This document shows positions 63,237 through 64,000 of a stretch of 64,000 nt of DNA, in pieces. This stretch comes from CALKWS01 sp051020515. GTDB taxonomy: Bacteria; Actinomycetota; Actinomycetes; Actinomycetales; Beutenbergiaceae. Numbering within the stretch: the stretch's first letter is position 1; each line of letters opens with the position of its first letter. Under the pieces are notes generated by a model, which saw only the letters and a program-made list of their open reading frames with translations, was not told the origin of the DNA and ran no database searches. The position numbers were made by a program, and so were the translations under genes. The stretch spans positions 124,001-188,000 of the forward strand of contig NZ_CP194857.1 of assembly GCF_051020515.1 (NCBI RefSeq), given 5' to 3'.

Positions 63237-64000
63237 GTGCCCACGATCGGATTGCTGTACCCCGGCGACAGCGCCGCCGATGATTACACCCACTTGACCG
63301 AGCCCTTGGCTGCCCATGGGGTTCAGTTGCTGGTGGAGGAGACCTCGGTGGGCGTCGACGCCCATGAGGTCGATGCCCTGCTCGACCTGGGCTCGAGCGA
63401 ACGCCTCCTGGAGGGCGCCGCCCGGATCCGGGATCGCGTCGATGCGCTGATGTGGGCCTGCACATCGGGGAGTTTCGTGTTCGGTTGGGAGGGCGCCCAC
63501 GACCAGGCCGCCGAGATCGCCGAGCGCACCGGCCGACCATCCTCCTCGACGTCGCTGGCCTTCGTGCGCGCCTGCCGGGCCCTCTCCCTGCAGCGGGTGG
63601 CGGTCGCGGCCTCCTACCCCCGGGACGTGGCGGAGCACTTCACCGACTTCCTCCGGGCCGGTGGGATCGAGGTCGTCGGGATGTCCAGCCACGACATCCA
63701 TACCGCTGCCCAGGTGAGCACCCTCGGTCGCGACGACGTCTGCGCGATCGTTGCCGGTGCCGGCCGTTCCGGCGCCGAGGCGATCCTGGTTCCGGACACC
63801 GCGATGCACTCACTGGGCTGGTTGCCGGACCTGGAGCACGTGGCCGGAACACCGGTCCTGACCGCGAACCAGGTGACCGTCTTCGACGGTCTCGGCCTAC
63901 TCGGCCTGCGCCCACAATTGGAGGGCTTCGGCGCCTTGTTCGGCCGTGCCACCACCACCACCCCCGCCACCACCGGCACCACCACCACCGGCACCGGCAC
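63237..64000 (+). CDS. Maleate isomerase / arylmalonate decarboxylase family protein, 3' end outside the window
   Basis: An open frame from a GTG at 63237 to the last base, at least 254 residues, with no stop. It opens PTIGLLYPGDSAADDY and has the N-terminal catalytic motif WACTSGSF with C75. The second cysteine of the family is absent: the equivalent stretch reads ILVPDTAMHSLGW. It is a second EutA-like paralogue with one-cysteine chemistry, or an altered reaction. The visible end is a Thr/Gly tail from ACC repeats, unlike the core. It is preceded by the locus operator, so it is co-regulated. GTG with GGAGG upstream (63227-63231 region) supports the start. Confidence 0.82.
   Translation, partial: MPTIGLLYPGDSAADDYTHLTEPLAAHGVQLLVEETSVGVDAHEVDALLDLGSSERLLEGAARIRDRVDALMWACTSGSFVFGWEGAHDQAAEIAERTGRPSSSTSLAFVRACRALSLQRVAVAASYPRDVAEHFTDFLRAGGIEVVGMSSHDIHTAAQVSTLGRDDVCAIVAGAGRSGAEAILVPDTAMHSLGWLPDLEHVAGTPVLTANQVTVFDGLGLLGLRPQLEGFGALFGRATTTTPATTGTTTTGTG

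Noticed and set aside
62900..63244. A minus-strand frame with 17-residue repeats (core LSNW).
   Set aside because: It reads through the operator and promoter of the next gene, has no ribosome site, and ends in low-complexity Arg/Gly. The repeats are better treated as DNA elements.
1..64000. tRNA or rRNA genes, insertion sequences, integrases, attachment sites.
   Set aside because: None could be recognised on either strand by eye. Short tRNAs could be missed without a covariance search.

Overview
This is a GC-rich chromosomal segment from an actinobacterium, most likely of the order Micrococcales. Almost every third codon position is G or C and GTG starts are common. Conserved actinobacterial neighbourhoods point the same way (pncB divergent to clpS-DUF2017; murI-MBL hydrolase; rph-rdgB; DUF3039 next to a small DEAD/DEAH helicase), as do the mycothiol-type arsenate reductases. 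I see no rRNA, tRNA, CRISPR array, transposase or phage gene.

Layout. 1-11.8 kb: an Arg/Gly-rich C-terminal fragment, a FAD oxidoreductase-Rieske fusion, an SDR, three zinc alcohol dehydrogenases, an epimerase fused to an unnamed helical domain, azlCD, a Nudix protein, rdgB-rph. 11.9-22.6 kb: housekeeping block with ppc, MBL hydrolase, murI, DUF2017, clpS, pncB, a FUSC protein, a helicase and DUF3039. 22.7-27.6 kb: a phosphate-uptake operon read leftward (pstB, pstS, pstC, pstA) ending in a winged-helix regulator with a degenerate receiver domain. 27.7-32.5 kb: an arsenic block with arsB, a stand-alone ArsR, and four arsenate-reductase genes of four different architectures. 32.7-38.2 kb: hup with a strong terminator, a CopD-CtaG fusion, an acyl-CoA-dehydrogenase-like flavoprotein, an orphan ABC ATPase and a TetR regulator. 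38.4-47.1 kb: a serine hydrolase and a dipeptide-type ABC operon, then an acyl-CoA dehydrogenase with paired palindromes in front and a TetR regulator behind. 47.2-53.3 kb: a DUF4203 membrane protein, an aztD-aztC zinc-acquisition pair behind a Zur-like palindrome, a BlaI/M56 pair, and gdhA. 53.4-64.0 kb: a divergent catabolic locus. Leftward it has a 2-hydroxyacid dehydrogenase, amidase, DUF3830 and a BCCT transporter. Rightward it has a maleate-isomerase/EutA-like enzyme, a DoeA-like M24 protein, a PLP aminotransferase and an M20 deacylase, followed by a second EutA-like gene cut by the window end. The palindrome GATTGTCRACAATC lies in the divergent promoter and again before the last gene. 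I read this as an ectoine-like (compatible-solute) degradation system with non-standard partner enzymes.

A technical caution governs all gene calls. At least 18 single-base frameshifts interrupt otherwise intact, conserved genes, mostly at short G or C runs. This looks like indel error in the sequence rather than gene decay. For such genes I give the reconstructed full span and the likely position of the indel.
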